Source: Chloroflexota bacterium (GTDB taxonomy: Bacteria > Chloroflexota > Anaerolineae > Anaerolineales > Anaerolineaceae). Taken from it: 13,909 bases of DNA. The position numbers were made by a program, and so were the translations under genes. The notes below the pieces were generated by a model. That model searched no databases. It was given only the letters and a program-made list of their open reading frames with translations, and had not been told where the DNA came from. Below are positions 6,674-13,909 of this stretch, one piece after another (position 1 is the first letter of the stretch; every line of letters begins with the position of its first letter). The stretch spans positions 1-13,909 of the forward strand of contig JAJUJY010000117.1 of the NCBI GenBank assembly GCA_029265085.1, in the 5' to 3' direction.

Positions 6674-7318
6674 TTATTCGTCCAGCGGTAATATTCCCTT
6701 GCGAATTGCAAATCGGACCACATCAGTTTGTGAATGCAGATTCAGTTTGTGCATTACGTTTGAGCGGTGGATCTCCACCGTCCGGGGGCTGATGGTTAAC
6801 TTGTTCGAGATTTCATTTGTGGTTAAACCCTCAGCAACAAGCTGAAAAACCTCTCGTTCGCGGGTGGTTAATGTATCATATGGATCATTAGAAGATGCTT
6901 GGGCTCTTTGAGAATAAAACTCAATGGCTCGTTCGGATAGGGGCGAACTGAGAAACTTTCTTCCATCTGCAACCGTGCGGACTGCCTGGATTAATTCACT
7001 GGCAGTTGAATCCTTTAATACGTAACCCGATGCACCATTCCATAATGCTTCCAATACATAGGCTTCGTTTGCGTGCATGGAAAGTACCAGTACCCGGGTC
7101 TGGTTGGATATCTGCCGGGTAACCTCCAAACCGTTTAGCCCAGGCATCATAATATCCACCAGGGTTACTTGCGGTCGGAGCTGCTCTACCATTTGAACCG
7201 CCTGTAAGCCGTCACTGGCCTCTCCGATAACTTTGAAATCAGGCTGGCTTTCCAGCAGGGCTTTTAATCCTTGCCTGACCATATGGTGATCATCGGCCAA
7301 GAGGATGGATACGGACAT
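6674..7318 (-). CDS. NarL/FixJ-family response regulator
   Basis: The protein has 214 residues, full length for this family. The receiver domain (about 1-120) shows the acidic pair D9-D10, the phosphoacceptor D55 in LVDIMMPGLNG, S80 in VLVLSMH and K102 in GYVLKD. The C-terminal LuxR-type helix-turn-helix (about 148-205) has LTTREREVFQLVAEGLTTNEISNKL... and SPRTVEIHRSNVMHKL. Phosphorylation by the neighbouring kinase should promote dimerisation and binding to a short palindrome. The start is firm: AAGGAG lies 5 nt before the ATG, and both are inside the end of the kinase gene (29-bp overlap), so the two are probably co-translated. The nearest candidate targets are the twin elements at 6551-6588. 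Sensor and regulator are clearly a pair; the target operon is inferred. Confidence 0.95.
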   Translation of the reverse strand: MSVSILLADDHHMVRQGLKALLESQPDFKVIGEASDGLQAVQMVEQLRPQVTLVDIMMPGLNGLEVTRQISNQTRVLVLSMHANEAYVLEALWNGASGYVLKDSTASELIQAVRTVADGRKFLSSPLSERAIEFYSQRAQASSNDPYDTLTTREREVFQLVAEGLTTNEISNKLTISPRTVEIHRSNVMHKLNLHSQTDVVRFAIRKGILPLDE

Positions 7319-9926
7319 TTCTTCTCCTTTCCATGTAGCCTTCGTACGGAATTTCTGCGGTCAGGCAGCAACCTTCTCCAGGCTGAGCATCAATTTGAAG
7401 AATACCACCCATTACTCCAACCCGCTCCCGCATCCCAATCAAACCACGAGACTTTCTGCTCGTCAAGGCTTCATCAACGTCAAAACCAGCGCCTTGATCT
7501 TCTATCTGTATTCCTAGAATGTTTCCAGCAACCCATAATCGCACATTCACATTTTTTACTCCAGCATGACGAGCTACATTGGTAAGTGCTTCTTGTACCA
7601 GCCTGAAACCAGTGGTTTCGATATCCGTGCGAAAACGGCGGCCTTTAATATCGGTATGTTGTAAATTGACCTCAATATTGGTCTGCTTGGTGTAATTATC
7701 CAGGAACCAGATGATGGTTGGTAATAATCCAAGATCATCTAACATGGATGGGCGGAGATTTAGAGACATTTCTCGAACGCGGCTGATTAGTTGATTGACA
7801 ATTTCCAGTGCCTGAGTGATTCGAGTGATGGCTTGTTCTGGAGGTAATGATTGGGCAATATCCAGGGTAAATTTTAAACCCGTCAAAATTTGCCCGATTT
7901 CATCATGCAGCTCCAAAGCAATGTTGCGTCTTTCTTCTTCCTGCACCTCGACCAGCCGTTTTGACAGCTGCTGCAATCTTTCTCGACCAGAAGAGACTTG
8001 TTGGAAAAGGTTTGTGTTTTGGAGTGCCATACCGGCCAAATTTGCGAAGGCTTGCAATAATCGAATGCGATTCTCGTTAAACCAATCCGGAGCAGTTTGA
8101 TATAGGGTTAATGCACCTAATAAATATTCCCCATATTGAAGCGGAAATGATATTGCAGATCGATATTTTTTCTCCCAATCTGCTGAAGTATATTTATTTT
8201 GATTGAAAATTTGGAATTCACCTTGATTAAACACTTCTACAGCAATATGCCTGGGAGGATCGTTTTGAAAACTAAGGGGAAGAGAGTCTAATATTTCGGA
8301 TTCGCATCCATAACAGGCAAGAGGTGATAAACCAGAAGAGTACTGGTTTACACCAGCTATCCAGGCGGTTTCTACATCAAAATATTCTACGGCTAACCGG
8401 CAGATTCCTGTATAGGTTGCGGTTGGGTCAAGCCGGCTTAAAAAGACTTTTGACACTTCATACAACGCTTCAAGTTCGGTAAAACGGTGTCTTAAATTTT
8501 CTTCCAATCTTTTTAACTGGGTAATTTTTCGACCGACACCAACAACCCCGGTGATGTTCCCAGTTTTATTAGTGATTGGGGACAATGAAGTTGAATAATT
8601 TTCAGTTTCTTCTCCATTAAGGCTGGTCCATTCAAAAGTGATATGTTCACCTGAGAGAGCGTTATGGATATTTTCATGATGTTTTTGAATGATTTGCTGT
8701 GTTTCAGATGAGAGATGCCCTGTGCCTGAATTGGTATTTACCAGTTTTTCTAGCCAATCCACTTCAATACCAGGTTGCCCAAAAACCTGAATCTCTGAAA
8801 GGTCAGCATTCACAGTGAATACAATATCATCCATTGACTCAACCAATGTCCGGAACCGTTCTTCACTGATTTCCAGATTTTTTTGCGATTGCTGCAATGC
8901 ATTTAGCATCTCATTTATGGTTTGGCCTAAATGAGATAGTTCGTCATTGCGCGTCACCAACAAGCGGCTTGATATGTCTCCGCTAGTGCCAATTTTTGTA
9001 ACAGCCTGAGTTAATCCGCGCAACCTGGCCAAAACATTTCCTTCCAAGAGCAAAAACAAAAGTGTGCTAAAGGTAATACCTGACATGATCAAGGCAGAAA
9101 TCAATGAATTAATTAATAAGGTGCCGTTTTTATAAATGGTTGGTGTTTGCTCGATTTGAATTAAGAAGGCGGGTTTGTCAAAAGCATCCTTTAGTAATGC
9201 ATATCCTTCAACTTCCTGGTTGTTTATTTCGGTTGTGTAATAAGGTGGGTTTTGTAAAACAGCCTGCAATATGAGACTGGCATCACTGGATTGCCCTTCA
9301 GATGCGGGGATGATATGCAATGGAATATGAATAGAAGTAGATATTGAGCTAATTTCTTGCCTGGATAATATTTTTCCGACAATTAAATAACCATCAATCA
9401 GATCAGAACTGGATTTGGGTGATTTAATCGGTTTTGAGACGAATAATAAGGGTTCGCCCTGGATATTTACAAGCCCTTGAAATACATCCTCTGGAAGGCT
9501 GGGGAAAATGGATTCGCTTTCAATGACTTCACTTAAATTTTCGGGTATGTCCAATTCGTTACCACTTGATAGATCAATAAATTTACTAAAGACAAGTTCT
9601 TTTTGGGGTGAAAACAAAAGAATTAAATTAATTTTTGATTCCTGAAAACGGCTAAATTGGAGATGATACCGCTCAAAATCCGGGTTTGATCCTTGAATGA
9701 ATTCGGAAATATCTTCCCAGGAAGTCCAATCATAAGCAAATTGGTTTAATGGAATGTATTCATTGGCAATGGCTCTTTCGCCACGCTGCAGGTCTAAATA
9801 TAAATTTTGATTTTGTTCGCTTTTAAAATATGGTATCAGGATGGATCTGAGGCTTAACAAAATTACACTGATTAATCCGATCGTTGTCGCTAAAATTGCC
9901 AACAACGTTGTTTTTCGTAAACTCAT
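7290..9926 (-). CDS. Hybrid-input sensor histidine kinase (CHASE4-HAMP-PAS-GAF-HisKA_3-HATPase)
   Basis: The protein has 878 residues. TM1 is at about 7-30. An extracytoplasmic region of about 240 residues follows and carries the CHASE4-like YDWTSWEDISEFI (65-77). TM2 is at about 270-294, then HAMP (about 295-350, ending in TRNDELSHLGQTINEM). A PAS domain (about 352-475) begins EERFRTLVESMDDIVFTV. A GAF domain (about 485-640) includes ETAWIAGV and YLLGALTLYQ. HisKA_3 has the phosphorylated H674 in ERRNIALELHDEIGQ. The HATPase_c domain has N-box EALTNVARHA (N783), DQGAGF (810-815) and GLIGMRERV (828-836). It is a NarX/DegS-type kinase that senses an external signal plus internal small-molecule or redox cues; the ligand is unknown. 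The last 14 residues (MERRRNVRIHPLGR) arise where the gene overlaps the regulator. It is transcribed divergently from the RelA/SpoT-type gene. Confidence 0.94.
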   Translation of the reverse strand: MSLRKTTLLAILATTIGLISVILLSLRSILIPYFKSEQNQNLYLDLQRGERAIANEYIPLNQFAYDWTSWEDISEFIQGSNPDFERYHLQFSRFQESKINLILLFSPQKELVFSKFIDLSSGNELDIPENLSEVIESESIFPSLPEDVFQGLVNIQGEPLLFVSKPIKSPKSSSDLIDGYLIVGKILSRQEISSISTSIHIPLHIIPASEGQSSDASLILQAVLQNPPYYTTEINNQEVEGYALLKDAFDKPAFLIQIEQTPTIYKNGTLLINSLISALIMSGITFSTLLFLLLEGNVLARLRGLTQAVTKIGTSGDISSRLLVTRNDELSHLGQTINEMLNALQQSQKNLEISEERFRTLVESMDDIVFTVNADLSEIQVFGQPGIEVDWLEKLVNTNSGTGHLSSETQQIIQKHHENIHNALSGEHITFEWTSLNGEETENYSTSLSPITNKTGNITGVVGVGRKITQLKRLEENLRHRFTELEALYEVSKVFLSRLDPTATYTGICRLAVEYFDVETAWIAGVNQYSSGLSPLACYGCESEILDSLPLSFQNDPPRHIAVEVFNQGEFQIFNQNKYTSADWEKKYRSAISFPLQYGEYLLGALTLYQTAPDWFNENRIRLLQAFANLAGMALQNTNLFQQVSSGRERLQQLSKRLVEVQEEERRNIALELHDEIGQILTGLKFTLDIAQSLPPEQAITRITQALEIVNQLISRVREMSLNLRPSMLDDLGLLPTIIWFLDNYTKQTNIEVNLQHTDIKGRRFRTDIETTGFRLVQEALTNVARHAGVKNVNVRLWVAGNILGIQIEDQGAGFDVDEALTSRKSRGLIGMRERVGVMGGILQIDAQPGEGCCLTAEIPYEGYMERRRNVRIHPLGR
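7324..7329 (-). promoter_or_regulatory. Ribosome binding site of the response regulator, inside the kinase gene
   Basis: A strong AAGGAG on the minus strand lies 5 nt before the regulator ATG (7316-7318). It is embedded in kinase codons for its final Arg/Lys-rich residues, so the site also shapes the kinase C-terminus. Confidence 0.8.
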
Positions 9927-9963
9927 GGGTTTCAGTTTTCCTGGATTGGGTGATATAGAATTT

Positions 9964-9976
9964 TATAATGATTATA
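9964..9976. promoter_or_regulatory. Symmetric pair of TATAAT boxes in the divergent spacer
   Basis: TATAATGATTATA is a perfect 13-bp palindrome presenting a consensus -10 on each strand. The minus-strand copy (9976 to 9971) lies 45 bp before the kinase start and would give a leader of about 38 nt; no good -35 is present 15-18 bp upstream. The plus-strand copy would give a leader of about 170 nt for the RelA/SpoT-type gene, again without a clear -35. The sequence is certain; promoter function is tentative. Confidence 0.35.
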
Positions 9977-10143
9977 CATGATGCGGTCAGATTGGTTTTT
10001 CTTTGAGCGCTAATGGATACCAGGAAATCTGTTTATTGATATACAAATCTTTTATTGAAACAGTTTGAGTTTGGTAAAATTATAAGGTGGAAAAAATTAA
10101 AGTTTGGAGATGTTAATTCTGGTTCTCCTAAGGATGAATTTAA

Positions 10144-12000
10144 ATGGTAACTGTTAATTATGTCCGAGAAATTCGCCCCAGCATCGCTGATGAATTTAAT
10201 CCGGGTGTTTTTGTCCCCCGGAATGAAGTGATTGCTGAAGCTTATCGATGGGGGAAAGAATTACATGCCGGGCAATACCGTTTAAGTGGAGAACCTTATT
10301 TCGATACACATTGCGCGTGGGTGGGTGGATTTTTAGACCGTCTTGTTGGAAATGATGCCTGGACAATCGCTGGGCTGCTGCATGACAGTGTGGAGGATCA
10401 AGGCGGAAGCCTGGACAGAATCAAAGAAAAATTCCCGGGAAAACTAGGAGAAGAAGTCGCTTACATCGTGGATGGCGTGACCAAAATTAGCAATCCGCGC
10501 GATGGTCGTTCTCGCGAGTTAGAAACCTTACGAAAAATCGCCTCATTTCGTGATCCTGCGGTTTTTTTGGTTAAATTGGCGGATAAAAGCCATAATATTA
10601 TCACGCTGGAACATATGCCAGAACACAAACGGCGATTAAAGGCTACGGAAGCAATTCGTGCTTATGGTAAATTAGCCGGCATTCTCAATTGCTACCGCTG
10701 GCGGCGTTGGCTGGAAGATATGGCGTTCCCATTTGCTGATCCAGATACATTTTCTTACGTGAAATCGATGCTGGATAATGACCCAAGGTTGGATATCAAT
10801 TTCTTGAATCCAATGATGGAGCAACTGGGTCAAATTATGACCAAAGCCGGAATTAACGGCAGTGTGGAATTAACGGTCAATGGATATTGGCAGGCCTGGC
10901 AGAAATTACGCCGTATGTCGCGGGCTAGAAAAACTTCTATGACTACATTTTCATCTGTTAATGATATTGTCAGCTTCCGGATGGTTGTCGATGATGAAAA
11001 TGAGCAATCTTGTTACGCTCTACTACCCCATGTAAACCGCTTTTTAGGTTCCTATCTGGACCAGAACCGGTTTGATGATTACATTGCCTGCCCTCAAAAT
11101 GGCTATCGGGCTTTGCAGATTACCGCCTGGTTACCGGAGCTAGGGGCAATTGAAGTTGCGATTGCTTCAAGAGATATGGAAGGGGAGAACCATTGGGGTG
11201 TAGTGTACGCCATTCAACATGGTAAGGATATCAGTGCGTATAGACCGGTGGAGATATTAACCCCAACAGGTGGAGCGCGATTTGTGCCAGAGGGATCGAC
11301 GGTTTTAGATGCTGTTGCTTCCATTCAGCAAGAATTTTTGTTGGATAAAATCAGTGCAGTTAAGGTAAATGGCAGCCTGGCTCGTTTGTCTGACCGGGTG
11401 CAGCCGGGTGATGTGGTTGAAGTGGTAACAAGTGGTGGGCGGTTAGCTCCCAGTGAAGAATGGCTCTCATTTTGTAACAATTCCACTGCACGTTTGCTTC
11501 GCTCTGTCCTGGTTACAGAAGCTTTAAGAAAATCGGCTGAGAAGGGCAGGCCAATCTTAAAATCCGCTTTAGCGGAAAGAGGTGTATTAGCTCTTGAAGA
11601 TGTGCAGGCTTTAGAATCCGACAGGGTGGATGTGTTATTGGAGCAATTGGGCTGTGCAAGCCTGGAAGACCTGTATGCTTCATTAGGATCTGGGGCAATC
11701 CGGTTAGTAGATCTTTCGATTGCGCTCAACGAGGCGGGGATAGTAAAAGATCAACTCAATTGGAGCACCATTTATATGGTGGGTTCTTCTAAAGCCAATC
11801 GCCCGGGCGTGTTGGCTCGATTAGCATTGCTGGTATCTCAGGCTGGCGGAAATATTTTGCGCTCCGTGAATAACACGCATTCTAACGGGACATTTTCACT
11901 GCGGTTGGTGATTAAAAGTTTATCTGATGAACAAAAGGAAATTCTCCACCAGTCTTTTCAACAATGCGGAATCGAGTTTGAATGGTTGGAGATTGCCTGA
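10144..12000 (+). CDS. RelA/SpoT-type (p)ppGpp hydrolase/synthetase homolog, divergent synthetase half
   Basis: The protein has 618 residues, about 100 shorter than usual long RSH enzymes. The HD hydrolase domain (about 25-190) keeps the key signature: HAGQYRLSGEPYFDTH (41-56), H80-D81, E84-D85 and LADKSHN (D147, N151). Removal of pyrophosphate from (p)ppGpp is therefore likely. The synthetase region (about 230-355) is diverged: the usual GRPK-type loop is replaced by TVNGYWQAWQKLRRM, while D274 (NDIVSFR), RFDDYIA (309-315), NGYRAL (319-324) and E337 (IEVAIASRD, not the usual ExQ) remain. A TGS domain (about 368-430) and a C-terminal ACT domain (about 545-615, RPGVLARLALLVSQAGGNI) follow. It is likely a stringent-response regulator biased towards hydrolysis. 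AAGGA lies 9 nt before the ATG. Its promoter is unclear (TTGAAA at 10055, TATAAG at 10081, spacing 20). It is 6 bp upstream of the phosphoesterase gene. Confidence 0.88.
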   Translation: MVTVNYVREIRPSIADEFNPGVFVPRNEVIAEAYRWGKELHAGQYRLSGEPYFDTHCAWVGGFLDRLVGNDAWTIAGLLHDSVEDQGGSLDRIKEKFPGKLGEEVAYIVDGVTKISNPRDGRSRELETLRKIASFRDPAVFLVKLADKSHNIITLEHMPEHKRRLKATEAIRAYGKLAGILNCYRWRRWLEDMAFPFADPDTFSYVKSMLDNDPRLDINFLNPMMEQLGQIMTKAGINGSVELTVNGYWQAWQKLRRMSRARKTSMTTFSSVNDIVSFRMVVDDENEQSCYALLPHVNRFLGSYLDQNRFDDYIACPQNGYRALQITAWLPELGAIEVAIASRDMEGENHWGVVYAIQHGKDISAYRPVEILTPTGGARFVPEGSTVLDAVASIQQEFLLDKISAVKVNGSLARLSDRVQPGDVVEVVTSGGRLAPSEEWLSFCNNSTARLLRSVLVTEALRKSAEKGRPILKSALAERGVLALEDVQALESDRVDVLLEQLGCASLEDLYASLGSGAIRLVDLSIALNEAGIVKDQLNWSTIYMVGSSKANRPGVLARLALLVSQAGGNILRSVNNTHSNGTFSLRLVIKSLSDEQKEILHQSFQQCGIEFEWLEIA

Positions 12001-12006
12001 ACCACG

Positions 12007-12501
12007 ATGAAAATTGGTATTTTATCTGATACACATAACAACACGGCTTATTTACAAAAAGCATTGGATGTTTTTCAACAAAATCGTGTTGAGCAGTTGA
12101 TCCATTGTGGTGATATGACCACATTGGATACTGCAGCCTGGTTGGATACATACCCTACCATCTATGTTTTTGGCAACGGCGATTATGCATCTGGGGCAAT
12201 CAGAGAACGCTTTGTCATTAACTCGGATTTTGGATTTGGCGGATTAATTTATCGGGGAGAAATTGAAGGCGTCCGGATTGCAGCAACGCATGGACATATT
12301 GCGGGGTCAGTCGAAGATCTGGCGAGTTCGGGTGAATTTGATTATGTATTTTGCGGGCATTCTCACCGGCGCAGAAATGAGATGATTAGGGCAACCAGCG
12401 TAATAAATCCAGGTGCATTGGGCGGCCTGCGGCGAGAGGAACGGTCTATTTGCATTTTCGATCTTTCTTCTCGAGAAGTAAATTTTATCTTGCTTGACTG
12501 A
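12007..12501 (+). CDS. YfcE/MJ0936-type metallophosphoesterase
   Basis: The protein has 164 residues, the usual size for this small calcineurin-like family. All metal-binding motifs are visible: DTH (D8, H10), CGD (D36), GNGD (N57), THGH (H95) and GHSH (H118, H120), with NPGALGG near the end. Members bind two divalent metals (often Mn) and hydrolyse phosphodiesters in vitro; the natural substrate is generally unknown. The gene starts 6 bp after the RelA/SpoT-type stop, lacks a good ribosome site of its own and is probably translated by coupling. The partnership hints at nucleotide turnover but does not prove it. Its last 17 bp overlap the 3' end of the converging iron-sulfur gene. Confidence 0.93.
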   Translation: MKIGILSDTHNNTAYLQKALDVFQQNRVEQLIHCGDMTTLDTAAWLDTYPTIYVFGNGDYASGAIRERFVINSDFGFGGLIYRGEIEGVRIAATHGHIAGSVEDLASSGEFDYVFCGHSHRRRNEMIRATSVINPGALGGLRREERSICIFDLSSREVNFILLD

Positions 12502-13438
12502 CCTGGTTTAGTAATTCAATAATTGCTAATGGTTCCCCCTTCGATGGATCTCTTTGGAGGATAATCGCATTCTGGGGGCATCGAGAAACGCACACCCCAC
12601 AACCCATGCATCGTTGGGTATTAATTTCTGAATATTCTTCAACTTTAATTGCTTCAAAAGGACAGGCTGATTCACATTCTGCGCAAGCCAGGCAATCCTC
12701 AGTATCTACGTGCGCAATGTAACCTGAAGAGGCCAACATTGGGACCCCATTTTGAAAGGCTTGCATGGCACCACAACAACAGGGGCAGCAATTGCAGATA
12801 GCAAAATAGCGCAGCAACATGGCGTCTTTAAAAAATGCATGATGAACATGACCGCGTGCGTGTTCCTGTTCCAGGATGGAAACCGCTTCTGATTGTGAAA
12901 TCCACCGAGCTCGCTTCGGGTGATGGCCCATCACAAAACTGGTAAATGGTTCACCAACAATTAAACATACATCCAATGGCAAACACGGATTTTCTCTACC
13001 CGCACGGCATGGACATTCGAGGGCAACCACGTGATCAGGATTTTGAAGGATTAAATCTCGAGCTCGCGGATATGGAATGATTTTTTCCAAGTTATCCAGG
13101 CGTATATTTTCTTTAACCTGGATTAATTGCCTGGCCGATTCTAATGGCATTACTTTTCCATGATACGTTTGGGCGATTGTCCATCCCAAGTTTTTAGCAG
13201 AATCTTTGGAGGTTGTCTTTTTACCCGTGAAAAAGTGCAGGATTATATCCGCAATTGGAGCAATTTTTTTGGATAGGGGGTGTGTTCCCGTTCCAACACC
13301 GATATAAAAATACGGCCAGCGTGCATAAATATACCCGTGAATAAAGTCAAATAATTTATAACCAGGGGTCTTTCTGGCTTCCTGAATGAATTTTTGGGTT
13401 CCAGGTTGAATAATTTTAAATGGCTTAATTTTATTCAT
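12485..13438 (-). CDS. Cysteine-rich 4Fe-4S protein with dicluster ferredoxin C-terminus
   Basis: The protein has 317 residues. The C-terminal part (about 240-295) has two textbook [4Fe-4S] motifs: CLACAECESACP (C249, C252, C255, C259) and CMGCGVCVSRCP (C277, C280, C283, C287). Upstream are two further cysteine groups: ECPCRAGRENPCLPLDVC (C142, C144, C152, C158) and the striking CNCCPCCCG (C215, C217, C218, C220-C222), flanked by His-rich RGHVHHAFF. Extra metal or cluster sites are likely. No transmembrane helix or twin-arginine signal is evident, so it is probably cytoplasmic or membrane-associated. I recognise the general type (uncharacterised ferredoxin-like proteins of anaerobes) but not a function; electron transfer or cluster handling fits. 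ATG 13438 follows AGGGG about 6 nt upstream. It is a single-gene unit, convergent with the phosphoesterase and divergent from the uridine kinase. Confidence 0.88.
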   Translation of the reverse strand: MNKIKPFKIIQPGTQKFIQEARKTPGYKLFDFIHGYIYARWPYFYIGVGTGTHPLSKKIAPIADIILHFFTGKKTTSKDSAKNLGWTIAQTYHGKVMPLESARQLIQVKENIRLDNLEKIIPYPRARDLILQNPDHVVALECPCRAGRENPCLPLDVCLIVGEPFTSFVMGHHPKRARWISQSEAVSILEQEHARGHVHHAFFKDAMLLRYFAICNCCPCCCGAMQAFQNGVPMLASSGYIAHVDTEDCLACAECESACPFEAIKVEEYSEINTQRCMGCGVCVSRCPQNAIILQRDPSKGEPLAIIELLNQVSQAR

Positions 13439-13610
13439 GTTTTACCCCTAACATTAAGCATCAGCGCTGGCACATTGTTGAAGAAAATTAAAAATGTGGA
13501 TTTTTTGGGGAGATTAAATAACTGGATAATGATATTATATGGATAATAACCCCGAAATTTTCACAAGGTTTTGAATTAATTGCTTTCCACTCAATAAAAT
13601 CTAAGTCAGT

Positions 13611-13616
13611 TATAAT
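13611..13616 (+). promoter_or_regulatory. -10 box of the uridine kinase gene (leaderless)
   Basis: A perfect TATAAT is followed by only 6 nt (TTGCGC) and then the ATG at 13623. A start site 7 nt after the box would be the A of the ATG itself. No -35 close to consensus lies 16-18 bp upstream (CACTCA at 13588), and no Shine-Dalgarno sequence precedes the ATG. All of this points to a leaderless mRNA. Confidence 0.6.
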
Positions 13617-13622
13617 TTGCGC

Positions 13623-13909
13623 ATGTCCAAACAACAAACTCCACTCGTCATTGCAATTGCAGGTGGTTCTGGGTCTGGAAAAACAACAGTAGCCAGTGCT
13701 ATCCTAAAAAAAGTCGGGCGGCACCGCATTGCATATTTACCTCATGATGCGTACTACCGCGAATTACGTGATTTACCCTATAACCAGCGAATCGAAATAA
13801 ATTTTGATCATCCCGATTCACTGGAAACCAGCTTATTAATTGAACATATTCGAAAATTAAAAAATTGGGAACCGATTAATTTACCCATTTATGATTTTAC
13901 AACCCACAC
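13623..13909 (+). CDS. udk: Uridine kinase, N-terminal part (runs off right edge)
   Basis: The first 95 codons are visible. The Walker A P-loop GGSGSGKTT (residues 14-22) sits in VIAIAGGSGSGKTTVASAIL, the hallmark of the uridine kinase/PRK family. It continues with LPHDAYYRELRDLPYNQR, where the Asp-Ala-Tyr-Tyr stretch is the uridine-kinase DxYY element, then NFDHPDSLETSLLIEHI and PIYDFTTH, the substrate-site YDF...H motif. It phosphorylates uridine and cytidine with ATP or GTP in pyrimidine salvage, in the cytoplasm. The frame is open to the window end and the C-terminus is not visible. It has its own promoter, apparently giving a leaderless mRNA, and does not belong to a neighbouring operon. 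Confidence 0.93.
   Translation, partial: MSKQQTPLVIAIAGGSGSGKTTVASAILKKVGRHRIAYLPHDAYYRELRDLPYNQRIEINFDHPDSLETSLLIEHIRKLKNWEPINLPIYDFTTH

Noticed and set aside
10106..10128. GGAGA...TCTCC inverted repeat before the RelA/SpoT-type gene, considered as a riboswitch or attenuator
   Set aside because: It has only 5 bp of stem with a 13-nt loop and no alternative pairing or T-run; too weak to support a regulatory RNA.
11325..11729. Minus-strand open frame of 134 codons
   Set aside because: It lies wholly inside the RelA/SpoT-type gene, over its TGS and linker coding region, and has no recognisable motif.

Overview
The window reads as a piece of a Chloroflexota chromosome, most likely Anaerolineae. 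This is inferred from gene style only: TadE/TadG-type genes, a long Thr-Pro spacer in a secreted protein, a secreted protein ending in ...FLPTVRR, and a divergent RelA/SpoT-type enzyme. No marker gene settles the taxonomy. Almost all of it is coding, no gene-free stretch exceeds 300 bases, and I see no insertion sequence, prophage, CRISPR array or clear sign of recent transfer.

Layout. At 1-1002 (minus) is the N-terminal part of a GT4 glycosyltransferase that runs off the left edge. A tRNA-Thr(CGT) on the plus strand follows at 1059-1131 with its own promoter. It shares a perfectly symmetric hairpin terminator (1157-1186) with an operon converging from the right. That operon (6473 down to 1207, minus) holds a TadE-like protein with a Thr-Pro stalk and a C-terminal domain, a large secreted protein with a nidogen-like domain and a propeller-like repeat array, a second TadE-like protein, and a TadG-like protein with a beta-helix-like C-terminus. 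Upstream of it (6474-6673) are the terminator of the preceding operon and two related 16-bp operator-like elements 22 bp apart, one of them abutting a candidate promoter. Next, at 9926 down to 6674 (minus), is a two-component pair: a CHASE4-HAMP-PAS-GAF-HisKA_3 sensor kinase and a NarL/FixJ response regulator whose start lies inside the kinase gene.

Divergent from the kinase (plus) are a RelA/SpoT-type protein with an intact HD hydrolase half and a divergent synthetase half (10144-12000), and a YfcE/MJ0936-type phosphoesterase (12007-12501). The phosphoesterase overlaps tail to tail with a cysteine-rich iron-sulfur protein (12485-13438, minus). The window ends inside a uridine kinase gene (13623 onward, plus) that appears to be expressed from a leaderless transcript.

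The most interesting unit is the two-component system plus the Tad-like surface operon. The sensor has an extracellular domain, the regulator is of the class that binds short palindromes, and such palindromes sit at the promoter of the surface operon. My working model is environment-controlled display of large cell-envelope proteins that use TadE/TadG-type anchors, without a complete Tad pilus machine nearby.
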